From NCBI GenBank assembly GCA_963767685.1, contig CAVYEZ010000009.1, positions 1 through 64,000 of the forward strand: a stretch of 64,000 nt of DNA, in the 5' to 3' direction. This stretch comes from Trebonia sp963767685 (GTDB lineage: Bacteria; Actinomycetota; Actinomycetes; Streptosporangiales; Streptosporangiaceae). Every line of letters begins with the position of its first letter. Position 1 is the first letter of the stretch. Under the pieces are notes generated by a model that saw only the letters and a list, made by a program, of their open reading frames with translations, was not told the DNA's origin and did no database searches. This document shows positions 53,891-63,132 of this stretch, one piece after another. Position numbers and translations under genes: made by a program.

Positions 53891-54529
53891 CTAGGCGGCG
53901 CTGAACCGCAGGCGCAGGCCAAGGCGCCGGATGACGGCGAAGAACCACAAAGCGCAGATGCCGGCGCCGACGGCAGTCAGCGCGATGGTCACCAGCGTCG
54001 ACAGCAGCATGAAGAGCTTGAACGGCTCGGTGACCATCATCACCGCCAGGCCGAGCGTGAGCACCAGGAAGAGCCCCGCCCAGAGCCAGGTCGCGCCCTG
54101 GAAGAAGCGGTGCAGCCCCGGGTGCGGCTGCTTGATCGCCACCACTTCGGCGGCCAGCTGCGCGACCAGCGGCTTGTGGGTCGGCGCGGTGCGGGCGAAC
54201 ATGAGGCACATGGCCAGGTTCCCGAGGGGGAACTGAAGCTGGAACATCCAGAGGAAGCCGGTGCTGACCGCGACCGCGGTCTGCACCGTGAGCACGAGCG
54301 CGGAGATCATCAGCAGCGAGGTAACCGACCCGGTCACGATCTTGCGCAGCAGGATGAGCAGCCAGACGACCGCCGTGCCCGCCAGCAGCCCCGCGTCCGG
54401 GCTGATCACGTCGGTGACCACGACGTAGGTACCGAACGGCAACCCGACAGACTCTGCCATGCTCCACGCCGACGTCCAGATCAGGCGCCGGGGATGGGGG
54501 AGGTCGAGGTGCTCGGTGGCGGCTGGCAT
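53891..54529 (-). CDS. Multi-span membrane protein (VC0807/DUF3159-like)
   Basis: 212 residues from the ATG at 54527-54529 (MPAATEHLDLPHPRRLIW). About six spans in pairs: FGTYVVVTDVISPDAGLLAGTAVVWLLILL, VTSLLMISALVLTVQTAVAVSTGFL, then GATWLWAGLFLVLTLGLAVMMV and VGAGICALWFFAVIRRLGL. HPGLHRFFQGATWLW before the fifth span resembles the VC0807 group, though I assign it with only moderate trust. No clue to substrate. Confidence 0.6.
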   Translation of the reverse strand: MPAATEHLDLPHPRRLIWTSAWSMAESVGLPFGTYVVVTDVISPDAGLLAGTAVVWLLILLRKIVTGSVTSLLMISALVLTVQTAVAVSTGFLWMFQLQFPLGNLAMCLMFARTAPTHKPLVAQLAAEVVAIKQPHPGLHRFFQGATWLWAGLFLVLTLGLAVMMVTEPFKLFMLLSTLVTIALTAVGAGICALWFFAVIRRLGLRLRFSAA

Positions 54530-54877
54530 GCGGTTGAGCATACGTGGCCGGGGTGCTTCACGTGGCGTCATTCGCTTACGGCGGCGTGTCGCTTTCGCCC
54601 GCTTGGCGAAACTGCCTGATGAGGTCTCCACGATCATAAGAACGGGACCTGGAAGTCCCGGGTTCACCCACTTTATCAACAATTGGTAACGTAACAAATA
54701 CGTAAGGTAGCTAGGCTTGCTCTCGGGCGCGTGGCGGTACTTGACGACATGAGGCCGGGCCGTCGCCACTACAGTGAGACTGCGCCGTCAAGCTTGAACC
54801 CCGTTCTCTTTGTCCTCCAAGGTTTCTCCAGGCTGACACCGTCAAAAAGAACAGGGTTCGCAAGGGAGTGGTTAAGA
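54530..54877. other. Intergenic region with an imperfect inverted repeat
   Basis: About 350 bases between divergent genes, AT-richer than the neighbourhood around 54660-54720. GAACCCCGTTCTCTTT (54796-54811) and AAAAAGAACAGGGTTC (54844-54859) form an imperfect inverted repeat ending 18 bases before the methyltransferase start; it may be an operator or a leader stem. No gene seen. Confidence 0.5.
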
Positions 54878-55807
54878 GTGACCGCAGAGGTTCCCGCGGG
54901 AGCCGTGCCTGGCACGCGTGGGCCGGACACCGTGTACATGAACACGGGGCATGTGAACGCGGGGCCCGCGGACGCTCGTCGTAAGCGCGACGGGTCGCGG
55001 TCGTCGCTTGTCTGGGACGTCCTGGCGGACGTCATCGCCGCCCGGGCCGCCCAGTCGGGCCGTACCGCCCTGGACGTCGTTGACGTGGGCGCCGGAACCG
55101 GCGGGTTCGCGGTCAGCATCGCCAGCCTCGGGCACCGGGTCACCGTGGTGGACCCGAGCCCCGACGCCCTCGCCGCCGCGCGCTGGCGGGCCGCTGAGGC
55201 CGGCGTCACGCTCACCGAGGTCCAGGGGGAGGCGGTCGACCTGCCCGCGCTGGTCGGCGAGCCGGGTACCGCCGGGGCCGGCGACGGGACTGGTGCCGAC
55301 CTGGTGATCTGTCACAACGTGCTTGAGTACGTGGACGCGCCGGACGCCGCGCTCGCGGCGGTCGCCCGCGTGCTGCGGCCGGGCGGCACGGTGAGCGTGC
55401 TGGCCGCCAACACCGTCGCGGCGGTGCTGCAGCGGGCGCTCGCGGGAAGGTACGCCGAGGCGCTGGGCCTACTGCCTGGCACCGGGTCGTCGGGCACCGT
55501 GTCGTCGGGCACCGTGTCCTCGGGCACCGCCGCGCCCGGCCCCGTGCCGCCTGTCGTGGCAGGCGCGGGCAAGGCGCCGTCGGTGACCCGCCGGTTCACC
55601 CTGCCCGAGCTGACCGCGCTGATCGAAGGCGCGGGACTGCGGGTCGGCGACGCGCACGGCATCCGGGTCTTCTCGGGCCTGCTGCCGGGGGCGGGCGCGG
55701 ACCCGGCGGCCGCCGAGGCGCTGCGCGAGCTTGAGGACGCCGCGGCCACCTGCCCGCCGCTGCGGGACATCGCCGCCCGGCTCCACGTGCTCGCTTCTCG
55801 GGCCTGA
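54878..55807 (+). CDS. Class I SAM-dependent methyltransferase
   Basis: 309 residues from the GTG at 54878; an ATG at 54938 is an alternative. Motif I VVDVGAGTGGFAVSIASLG, acidic VVDPSPDALAAARWRA, motif IV DLVICHNVLEYVDAPDAALAAVARVLRPGGTVSVLA. In the middle a short repeated linker (three GTVSSGT-like units, 55485-55530 in DNA) interrupts the fold and may be variable. C-terminal helices (TLPELTALIEGAGLRVGDAHGI) are common in SmtA-like members. Target unknown. Confidence 0.85.
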   Translation: MTAEVPAGAVPGTRGPDTVYMNTGHVNAGPADARRKRDGSRSSLVWDVLADVIAARAAQSGRTALDVVDVGAGTGGFAVSIASLGHRVTVVDPSPDALAAARWRAAEAGVTLTEVQGEAVDLPALVGEPGTAGAGDGTGADLVICHNVLEYVDAPDAALAAVARVLRPGGTVSVLAANTVAAVLQRALAGRYAEALGLLPGTGSSGTVSSGTVSSGTAAPGPVPPVVAGAGKAPSVTRRFTLPELTALIEGAGLRVGDAHGIRVFSGLLPGAGADPAAAEALRELEDAAATCPPLRDIAARLHVLASRA

Positions 55808-55844
55808 TCGCAAAAACCGCGATCCTATCAGGCCCGAGAAGCGA
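55791..55844 (+). terminator. Eighteen-base perfect hairpin overlapping the methyltransferase stop
   Basis: Arms 55791-55808 (starting TCGCTTCTCGGG) and 55827-55844 are exact complements around an 18-base loop that itself can form GATCGC/GCGATC. The stop codon (55805-55807) lies inside the left arm. Confidence 0.75.
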
Positions 55845-56013
55845 GGATATCGCCCGGGAGGACGACCCCCCGTATCCCCCCGATGCGGGCCTCCGGCCCG
55901 CGCAGTCCGAGGTGCTGTAGCGACTCTGGCTAGCCCTGGCGCGGCGTCAGGCAGGATCGCTGGGAGAATCGATTAGCGTCAGAAGTGCCTGGTCAGGTGG
56001 GAGGAGGTGGGCC

Positions 56014-57291
56014 TTGTCCGGTGATGACGAGGGGTGTCACATCCTGCACGTCGACATGGACGCCTTCTACGCGAGCGTGGAGCTCCGCGACCAGCCCGGC
56101 CTGCGAGGCAAGCCGGTCGTGGTCGGCGGCCTCGGCGCGCGCGGCGTGGTCCTGTCGGCGACCTACGAGGCGCGGGCCTTCGGCGTCAGGAGCGCCATGC
56201 CCGTCGGCCGGGCGCGGCGGCTGTGCCCGCAGGCGGTCTTCCTGCCGCCGCGGCACCGGGTCTACGCCGCGGTATCCAAGGAGGTCATGGCCATCTTCCG
56301 GGCCGTCACCCCGGAAGTGGAGCCGCTCTCACTCGACGAGGCGTTCCTCGACGTGTCCGGCGCGCAGCGCAGGCTCGGCTCGCCCAGGGCCATCGCGGAG
56401 CTGATCAGGCGGCAGGTCCGCGAGCAGCAGGCCATCACCTGCTCGGTCGGGGTGGCGCCGGTCAAGTTCGTCGCCAAGATCGCCTCGGCCCACTGCAAGC
56501 CGGACGGGCTCCTGGTGGTCCCGGCGGACGGGCTGCTCGGCTTCCTGCACCCGCTCCCGGTAAGCGCGCTGTGGGGGGTCGGGGACCGGGCGGAGGAGGT
56601 GCTCGGCCGGCTCGGCCTGCGCACGGTGGGTGACATCGCGCACGTCCCTGAGGCCACGCTGCGGCGCGAGCTCGGCGTCGCCGGAGCGCACCTGCACGCC
56701 CTGGCCTGGGCCAGGGACGAGCGGCTGGTCACCCCGCGGCGGGAGGAAAAGAGCGTCGGCGCCGAGGAGACCTTTCCCACCGACGTTGATGACCCGGAAG
56801 TCATCAAGAAGGAGCTGCTGCGGCTGTCCGGCCGGACCGCGCAGGCGCTGCGCTCGGCCGGCTGCGTGGCCCGGACGGTGACCGTGAAGCTCAGGCTCGC
56901 CAGCTTCAAGACGATCACGCGGTCGCGGACCCTCAGCGAGCCGACCGACGTGGCCAGGGAGATCTACACGGCTGCGTGCGCGCTCTACGAGGGCTCGGGG
57001 CTCGACGCGCGGGCCCGGCTGCGGCTCGTTGGCGTCCGTGCCGCCGGGCTGCGCCCGGTCACGGGCGCCGCCCGGCAGCTGGCGTTCGGCGACCGCCCGG
57101 TCGGCTGGCGGGAAGCGGAGCAGGCGGTTGACCGAATCGCCAGGCGGTTCGGGACCGATGCGGTGCGGCCGGCGGCACTCTTCGGAACTTCTCAAGACCC
57201 CGCTGAGCCGGCTTCTCCAGACCGCCAACCTGAGGCCCCTTCCAACCAGCGTGATGTGCCGCGTAATCTGGGAAATGAACCAAGTACCTAA
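56014..57291 (+). CDS. dinB: DNA polymerase IV (Y family)
   Basis: 425 residues from a TTG with GGGAGGAGG upstream. HVDMDAFYASVELRDQPGLRGKPVVVGG (first metal Asp), YEARAFGVRSAMPVGRARRLCP, PLSLDEAFLDVSG (Asp-Glu pair), TCSVGVAPVKFVAKIAS, and the little-finger domain SVGAEETFPTDV. A C-terminal clamp-binding QLAFGD (residues about 354-359) precedes a disordered tail. It performs error-prone bypass synthesis. Confidence 0.95.
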   Translation: MSGDDEGCHILHVDMDAFYASVELRDQPGLRGKPVVVGGLGARGVVLSATYEARAFGVRSAMPVGRARRLCPQAVFLPPRHRVYAAVSKEVMAIFRAVTPEVEPLSLDEAFLDVSGAQRRLGSPRAIAELIRRQVREQQAITCSVGVAPVKFVAKIASAHCKPDGLLVVPADGLLGFLHPLPVSALWGVGDRAEEVLGRLGLRTVGDIAHVPEATLRRELGVAGAHLHALAWARDERLVTPRREEKSVGAEETFPTDVDDPEVIKKELLRLSGRTAQALRSAGCVARTVTVKLRLASFKTITRSRTLSEPTDVAREIYTAACALYEGSGLDARARLRLVGVRAAGLRPVTGAARQLAFGDRPVGWREAEQAVDRIARRFGTDAVRPAALFGTSQDPAEPASPDRQPEAPSNQRDVPRNLGNEPST

Positions 57292-57336
57292 CGTGAGGTG
57301 AAAGTCACCCCACCCCCCGGTTCCATGGGAGGCGTC

Positions 57337-57747
57337 GTGCCGCTCTCTGAGCATGAGCAGCGCCAGCTCGAGCAGATCGAGCAGGCGCTCTACAGGGAGG
57401 ATCGGAGGCTAGCCCGGCTAGTGCGCTCCAGCGATCCCCGCGTGCATTACAAGCGTCGGGTGGCAGAGGCGCTGGTTGGGTTGGTTCTCGGCGCGGCCAT
57501 GATCGCCGCTGGCATCGTCCTCGCGGTGATCGGACTGGCGGTCGCCGGGTTCATCGTCCTGCTGCTGTGCGGCATCTGGGCGCTGAATAGCTGGCGGCAG
57601 ATGTCCACCGTCGCGCTGGGCGCGGCGCAGGGCGGACCGGCCGGCAAGCGCCGCGCGCGGCGCTCACGCCGCAGCGGGCCAGCGCGCGGCGGCTTCGGTG
57701 AGCGGCTCGACGAGCGCTGGCGCAGGCGGCAGGAGGGGGAACTCTAG
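57337..57747 (+). CDS. DUF3040 membrane protein
   Basis: 136 residues from the GTG at 57337 with GGGAGG upstream. PLSEHEQRQLEQIEQALYREDRRLA is the DUF3040 signature (short acidic helix), followed by two hydrophobic spans (ALVGLVLGAAMIAAGIVLAVI and AGFIVLLLCGIWAL) and an Arg-rich tail. A small actinobacterial protein, usually near division or murein genes, as here. Function unknown. Confidence 0.88.
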   Translation: MPLSEHEQRQLEQIEQALYREDRRLARLVRSSDPRVHYKRRVAEALVGLVLGAAMIAAGIVLAVIGLAVAGFIVLLLCGIWALNSWRQMSTVALGAAQGGPAGKRRARRSRRSGPARGGFGERLDERWRRRQEGEL

Positions 57748-57777
57748 CCGCGCTGGCTTCCGCCCGCCCCGCGGCCG

Positions 57778-60219
57778 CTAAGGCTCGCGCTTCGGCTCGC
57801 GGACGCTCCGGTACAGGTCCGCCGCCGACGCGATCGCCCCGACCGCGGGGCCGACCACCGAGGCGGGCAGCAGGCGTGCCCGCCAGCGCGCCTGGCGCGG
57901 CACCGCCGCGTCGATCGCCCGGCGCACCGCGGCGCTGTCGGACCGCAGCCCGGACCCGTCGGCCGGCGCCGGGGCGTACCTGGCGCGCTCCTCGGCCATG
58001 ACGATGCGGCCGAGGGCGGCCCGCGCCGGGTCGGCGAGGCTCAGCCCGGTTCCTGTCCTGGCCGCGACCGCGCGCGGTGACTCGCTTGGCAAGGTCCCGG
58101 TGCCGTAGTCCGTGAGGTCGTCCCGCAGTTCTTCCCACGCGGCGTGCGCCCAGGCGACGTCCCTGGCCCGTGCGCGGTCGGCCGCCGTGGTCCCCGCGGC
58201 CCGGTGCGCCGCCAGGCGCCGCCAGCGCCGCCGCCTGATCACCTGCCGCGCGCACCAGGGGGCGATCGCCGCGACCACGATCAGGCCGGCCACGGCCAGC
58301 CCGAATATCTCCCACGGGCTCATCGAGCCGCCGCTCGGGCGGACTGGCCCGGTGCCGCCGCTCGCGTGCTCGGCGAAGAGGTTCCGCAGGTTCGGCGGAA
58401 CGCCCGTGCTCCCGGTCGGCCCCCCGCTCAGCGCCGAGCTCGGCGTGGCCTGCGGCTGCCCCGTCACCGATGAGTTGAGCCCGAGCGAGTAGTTGGGCTC
58501 GAACGCGGAGCCCACACCGCCGGGACCGGTCGGCGTCGGCTCGAACCGCAGCCAGCCGTAGCCCTGGAAGTACAGCTCCGGCCAGGCGTGCGCGTCATGG
58601 GTGGTGACCAGCCACGTGTCGCCGCTCACGACCGTGCCGGGGGTGAAACCGTAGGCGACCCGCGAGGGGATGCCGAGCAGCCGGGCGAGCACCGCCATGC
58701 CGAAGGAGAACTGCTGGCAGTAGCCCTTCTTGGTGACCTCGAGGAAGTTCGCGAGCCCCTTGGCGTCGATCACCGACGGCGCGTGCAGCGTGTAGCTGAA
58801 CGTCTGGCCGTTGCCCAGCCAGTCCTGCAGCGCGACGGCCTCCTCGAACTGGGTCTTCGCGCCCGCGTTGTGCACGACGGACTGCGCCAGCCCGCGCAGC
58901 GAGTCGTACGAGGAGGGGACCGCCAGGTAGTGCGCCGTGATGTCGGCGGGCGCAGGCGGCACGGCGTCGAGCAGCTGCTCGGGCGGTTGCTCGGCGAGGC
59001 TGCTGACGGTGTACTTGAGCCCGCCAAGCGAGACGTTGGTGTCGAACACCATGAGCGTGGACTTGTCCGCCTTCAGGTTCCCGCTCGCCGTGACGGTCGT
59101 CGCGGGGTAGGGCACGGGCAGCGCGGCCAGGTAGTCCTGCCCGACGTCGCCGGCCAGGGTGATCGTCGAGGTCACCTTGGCCGCCGACGACGTGCTGCCA
59201 AGGCCGGGCGGCGCGGGCAGCCGCGGGCTGACCGGGGCCAGGCTCTCCGGCTCGCTGAACGGCTGCCAGCCCTTGTCGGCGCTGAGCTTGTCGAACGTGT
59301 AGATCTGCAGGTAGTCGGGCTGGCTGGCCGCGGACGTGTAGAGCAGCACGTTCGCCGGCTTCGTGCTGCTCAGCTCCTGCGACAGCTGGATGTTCGGGTC
59401 GGGGAACCCGACGCCCGACCCGGTGCCGGTGTTAGTGCCGCCGCCGCCGCTGCCGCCGCCACCACCGGAGCCGCCGATTCCCGGCTGGCCGTTGCCGAAC
59501 AGCCTGGTGGCGTGCAGCCCGGGGACGAACAGCGGCAGGCAGAGCGCGATCACGACCGACGCGAAACCGACCCGCCGTCCCGCGGCCGCCAGGGTCCGGG
59601 TGTCGGGCGCGTCGTTGGCGGCCGGGTTCGGGTGCTCCCACTCGCGGATCCGGTCCCTGGCCTCGCTGGACAGCAGGGCCAGGTACCCGGCGACGCTGAC
59701 GCAGAACGCGACCGTGGTGCCGAGGAAGCCGCGCGACAAGCTCAGCGTGAACGGCTCGGTGAACAGCAGCAGCAGCGGCAGGCCGGCCAGCGCGGCACTG
59801 GCCAGCCGCACCGCGATCAGGTCGGTGAGCACGGCCGCGATCCCGATCCCGGCGGCGGCGAGCAGCACCATGCCGCGCAGCTCGGGCACCGGCGGAGCGT
59901 ACCTCCCCGCGTCGGTGAACCCCTGCCCCGCCGTGTCCCACAGCGCCGCGAGCGAGGCCGGCGTGGGCAGCAGGTGGAACAGCGACCTCGCGTTCGAGAA
60001 CGCGAGGTTGAGGTAGAGCAGCAGCGCCGCCACGCCGGCCAGCAGGCACACGGCGACCGGCAGCCGGCGCAGCCTGGTGGCCGTGCCCGCCAGCGCCACC
60101 GTGAGGGCCGAGCCGCAGCCGGCCCAGAACCACAGCACCCCCGAGAAGACGGGGTAGAGCGACACGGACGCGAGGATCACCGCGAACGCCGCCGCTGCCG
60201 TCCGCCGGCGGCTACCCAT
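57778..60219 (-). CDS. TgpA-type membrane transglutaminase
   Basis: 813 residues. Six or so spans in residues 1-235, then an external domain. The transglutaminase core (about 430-560) has the Cys in KKGYCQQFSFGMAVLARLLGIPSRVAYGF, the His-Asp pair in THDAHAWPELYFQGYGWLRFEPTP. A Gly/Ser-rich external insert (GGSGGGGGSGGGG, about 238-255) and a further span at about 635-655 follow. The start overlaps the DUF58 stop by eight bases. With DUF58 and MoxR it makes the conserved actinobacterial MoxR/DUF58/TgpA set, thought to act in the envelope. Confidence 0.9.
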   Translation of the reverse strand: MGSRRRTAAAAFAVILASVSLYPVFSGVLWFWAGCGSALTVALAGTATRLRRLPVAVCLLAGVAALLLYLNLAFSNARSLFHLLPTPASLAALWDTAGQGFTDAGRYAPPVPELRGMVLLAAAGIGIAAVLTDLIAVRLASAALAGLPLLLLFTEPFTLSLSRGFLGTTVAFCVSVAGYLALLSSEARDRIREWEHPNPAANDAPDTRTLAAAGRRVGFASVVIALCLPLFVPGLHATRLFGNGQPGIGGSGGGGGSGGGGTNTGTGSGVGFPDPNIQLSQELSSTKPANVLLYTSAASQPDYLQIYTFDKLSADKGWQPFSEPESLAPVSPRLPAPPGLGSTSSAAKVTSTITLAGDVGQDYLAALPVPYPATTVTASGNLKADKSTLMVFDTNVSLGGLKYTVSSLAEQPPEQLLDAVPPAPADITAHYLAVPSSYDSLRGLAQSVVHNAGAKTQFEEAVALQDWLGNGQTFSYTLHAPSVIDAKGLANFLEVTKKGYCQQFSFGMAVLARLLGIPSRVAYGFTPGTVVSGDTWLVTTHDAHAWPELYFQGYGWLRFEPTPTGPGGVGSAFEPNYSLGLNSSVTGQPQATPSSALSGGPTGSTGVPPNLRNLFAEHASGGTGPVRPSGGSMSPWEIFGLAVAGLIVVAAIAPWCARQVIRRRRWRRLAAHRAAGTTAADRARARDVAWAHAAWEELRDDLTDYGTGTLPSESPRAVAARTGTGLSLADPARAALGRIVMAEERARYAPAPADGSGLRSDSAAVRRAIDAAVPRQARWRARLLPASVVGPAVGAIASAADLYRSVREPKREP

Positions 60220-61501
60220 GCGCGTCCTCCCCAGTCGAGGCCCTGGCCGCGGCCCCGTTCGGCGCCGCGGACGCGACGTCGGCGGCCGGCACCGCGGGCG
60301 GACCAGCGGCGGAAGGCGCGCCGGGCCGGTACAGCTCCTGCCACGCCGCGGCCAGCCGCGCGGCGTCCGGCACGACGGCGACCCGCCATCCCGCTCCCGC
60401 GAGGACCTGCGCGCTGGACGTCACGTTGGCGGCGCCGCTCTCCGCCAGGAGCAGCGCCACCCCGGGCGCGGTGCCGCGCCTGGCCGCCGCCAGCTCCCGC
60501 GCCTGCCCCGGCGGAATGTCCCCGAGCACCGCGATGACCTGGCCGCCTCCGGTGCCGAGCGCCTGCACGCCGGCGTCGAGGGAAACGGTCCGCGACGGCC
60601 GCAGCACCGCGAGGGTGTCGAGCAGCGTGTCGCGGAACGACCCCTGCCGCGGCACCTCGCCCTCCGACGTCACCAGCCGCGCCTCGAACCCCTCGCCCGC
60701 CAGGTGCACCCCGACGGACGCCGCCGCGGTCACGGCGAGCTCGAACATCGACGTCGAGTACGAGGCGCGCCGCGTGTCGAGGAACAGCGACGCCGTGTTC
60801 CGCCAGTACTGCTCCTCGCGGCGCACCATCAGCTCGCCGTACCGGGCGGTCGAGCGCCAGTGCACCCGCTGGAGGCTGTCGCCGGTGCGGTAGGCGCGCG
60901 GCGCGACGTCGTCCTCGCCGGACGCGGCGATGGACCGCCGCCCGTGCTCGCTGTCCCCGAGCCAGTACCCGCCCATCGGCGGCCGGGCCAGCGAGATGAT
61001 CCGCGGCGTGATCGTCAGGACCGACGCCGAGGTGAACGCCCGGGTGATGGACACGAGCCCGAACGAGTCGGCCACCCGCACCCGCAGCGGCCCCACCGTG
61101 TACCGGCCCCGGGTCTCGGAGCCGAGCTGGTAGGTGTACTCGCGCGAGCCGCCGGCGCCGATCCCCTCGAAAATGAACCGCGGCCGCGACCCGAGCGCGT
61201 AGGGAACGGTGTCCTCGGCGAGCAGCAGCCCGGTACGCAGCCGGGACACGTTGGTCAGCCGGATGGTGAGCGACGCGGTCTGCCCGGCGGGCAGCCGGGC
61301 CGGCGACACCGTGCGCACGCAGGACAGCCGGTACCTGGCCCGGCCGGCGCCGAACGCGGAAAGCAGCGGCAGCGCGAGCAGCAGCGCGCCGATGCGGACC
61401 AGGTCGGGCTCGGGGATGAGCAGCCCGCAGGCGATCGCCGCCGCCCCGGCCGCGACGAACGACCGGCCCCGCACCGTGAGCGCCCCCAGCAGCCCGCGCA
61501 T
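60212..61501 (-). CDS. DUF58 (VWA-like) protein
   Basis: 429 residues. Two hydrophobic spans near the N-terminus (GRSFVAAGAAAIACGLLIPEPDLVRIGALLLALPLLSAFG), a beta-rich part (YRLSCVRTVSPARLPAGQTASLTIRLTN), then the DUF58 motif AYRTGDSLQRVHWRSTARYGELMVRREEQYW and a VWA-like region. It is the middle gene of the moxR-DUF58-tgpA set. Confidence 0.9.
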   Translation of the reverse strand: MRGLLGALTVRGRSFVAAGAAAIACGLLIPEPDLVRIGALLLALPLLSAFGAGRARYRLSCVRTVSPARLPAGQTASLTIRLTNVSRLRTGLLLAEDTVPYALGSRPRFIFEGIGAGGSREYTYQLGSETRGRYTVGPLRVRVADSFGLVSITRAFTSASVLTITPRIISLARPPMGGYWLGDSEHGRRSIAASGEDDVAPRAYRTGDSLQRVHWRSTARYGELMVRREEQYWRNTASLFLDTRRASYSTSMFELAVTAAASVGVHLAGEGFEARLVTSEGEVPRQGSFRDTLLDTLAVLRPSRTVSLDAGVQALGTGGGQVIAVLGDIPPGQARELAAARRGTAPGVALLLAESGAANVTSSAQVLAGAGWRVAVVPDAARLAAAWQELYRPGAPSAAGPPAVPAADVASAAPNGAAARASTGEDAHG

Positions 61502-61513
61502 GACCCGGGCCCC

Positions 61514-62503
61514 TCAGGCTCGGGGCAGCGGCGTCTGCTCGACGAGCCGGGAGACCACCTGGTCGGGCAGTTTCCGCTCGACGAGCGCCTCGGACGTCGG
61601 CAGCAGCCGGTGCGCGAGCACGGGGCCGGCGAGCGCCTGGATGTCGTCCGGGATGACGTAGTCGCGGCCGTCGAGCGCGGCGCGCGCCCGCGACGCCCGC
61701 AGCAGCTGCAGCGCGGCCCTGGGCGAGGCGCCGAGCCGCAGCTCGGGCGCGGTCCGGGTCGCCGCGCAGAGCGCGATGATGTACTCCTTCACCTGGCCGG
61801 CGACCAGCACGCCGCGGACGGCCCCGATCAGCGCGCGCACGTCAAGTGCGGTCGCGACCGGCTTGAGCTGGTCAAGCGGCGACGAGGAACCGTGCGTGTC
61901 GAGCATCTCGAGCTCGGCCGCCGCGGTCGGGTACCCGATCGAGATCCGGGCGGTGAACCGGTCGCGCTGCGCCTCCGGCAGCGGGTAAGTCCCCTCCATC
62001 TCGATCGGGTTCTGCGTCGCGATCACCATGAACGGCCGCTCGAGCTGGTAGGTGGTGCTGTCGACGGTGACGTGCCGCTCTTCCATGCACTCGAGCATCG
62101 CCGACTGGGTCTTGGGCGAGGCCCGGTTGATCTCGTCGCCGACGATGATGTTCGCGAAGATCGGCCCCGGCTTGAACTCGAACTCGCGCCGCTCCTGGTT
62201 ATAAGCGCTGACCCCGGTGATGTCGCTCGGCAGCAGGTCGGGGGTGAACTGGATCCGGCGCACCGAGCCGTCGATGGACCGCGCGAGGGACTTGGCGAGC
62301 ATGGTCTTGCCCACCCCCGGCACGTCCTCGATGAGGAGGTGCCCCTCGGCGAGCAGGACGATCAGCGCGAGCCTGACCGCCTCGGCCTTCCCGTCGATGA
62401 CCGACTCGATGGCCGTGCCGACCTGCCGGGCGGTGCTGACCAGTTCCTCGAGTGCCCGCGCGCTGTTCGGCACACCGCTACCGCGCCCCGTGTCGAGTAC
62501 CAA
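61514..62503 (-). CDS. MoxR-family AAA+ ATPase
   Basis: 329 residues from the TTG at 62501-62503, chosen for its GAGGAGGG ribosome site; the longer frame to 62662 has no family likeness. Walker A EDVPGVGKTMLAKSLA, Walker B IIVGDEINRASPKTQSAMLECMEE, sensor MVIATQNPIEMEGTYPLPEAQRDRF and arginine fingers. MoxR ATPases remodel protein partners, here probably the DUF58 protein. First gene of the set, divergent from mraZ. Confidence 0.92.
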   Translation of the reverse strand: MVLDTGRGSGVPNSARALEELVSTARQVGTAIESVIDGKAEAVRLALIVLLAEGHLLIEDVPGVGKTMLAKSLARSIDGSVRRIQFTPDLLPSDITGVSAYNQERREFEFKPGPIFANIIVGDEINRASPKTQSAMLECMEERHVTVDSTTYQLERPFMVIATQNPIEMEGTYPLPEAQRDRFTARISIGYPTAAAELEMLDTHGSSSPLDQLKPVATALDVRALIGAVRGVLVAGQVKEYIIALCAATRTAPELRLGASPRAALQLLRASRARAALDGRDYVIPDDIQALAGPVLAHRLLPTSEALVERKLPDQVVSRLVEQTPLPRA

Positions 62504-63132
62504 AAAGCCCTCCTCGAAAAGGCCCGGCTTGCCCCGAGGTGCGGGGTCGTCCCCCGGAAGACCACTGCGGCGCCGGAGACTGCGTCGTCGTCTATTGACA
62601 GTATGCGTTGCTGCCCTGAATGTGCCACGCCCCACGTCTGTCCCGCTCAGGAACCTACCCAATCGAGCCAGGGCGAGCTTCCATTATCTCCCATTAAGCA
62701 GGCTTCTTAACAATAAAAGCCCACATCCGGGTCCACGGACCGGGCCCGGCTTCCCGTTGCCCGCGCCCGTGACTCGCCTGGCACGGGGGAGCGGGCAAGG
62801 CCACCGCGCGGACGCGTCCTCAGTACCGCGCGGACACGTCCTCAGTAGTGAGCCGGCTGGCGAGCACGGATGTCTCTCCAGCCCCGTGGGCACCAACTGC
62901 ACCTTCAGTCGTGGCCCGGGTGGAGCGGTGGTGGGGGACACGCCGTGGCCTGTCCCGGAACCCGTTCTTCCCCCACTTTGCCCCACCTCGCTGACCAGGC
63001 GCTTTGTCGGAGAGAGAACGGTGACAACGATGTTTGGACTGGTACAGGTGGAGGAATGTGGAGTACAGTGGGGCGCGGTGGAGTGAGATAGCTATCGAAG
63101 CTCGGCTCGTTGGGGGTGGAGGTGAGGCCCGG
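62504..63132. other. Divergent control region of moxR and mraZ
   Basis: About 630 bases without a gene. It holds a 22-base direct repeat (62804-62825 and 62826-62847, one mismatch, CCGCGCGGAC then CGTCCTCAGTA), an AT-richer patch near 62690-62720 and the mraZ box described separately. Confidence 0.5.
63048..63083 (+). promoter_or_regulatory. MraZ operator: four GTGGRG boxes, ten bases apart
   Basis: GTGGAG at 63048, GTGGAG at 63058, GTGGGG at 63068 and GTGGAG at 63078, exactly ten bases apart. MraZ binds such direct repeats with one-turn spacing at its own promoter in other bacteria. The array ends 50 bases above the mraZ start. Confidence 0.8.

Noticed and set aside
54640..54675. tRNA-like T-arm (GTCCCGGGTTCACCC)
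   Set aside because: No acceptor, D or anticodon arms can be built around it.
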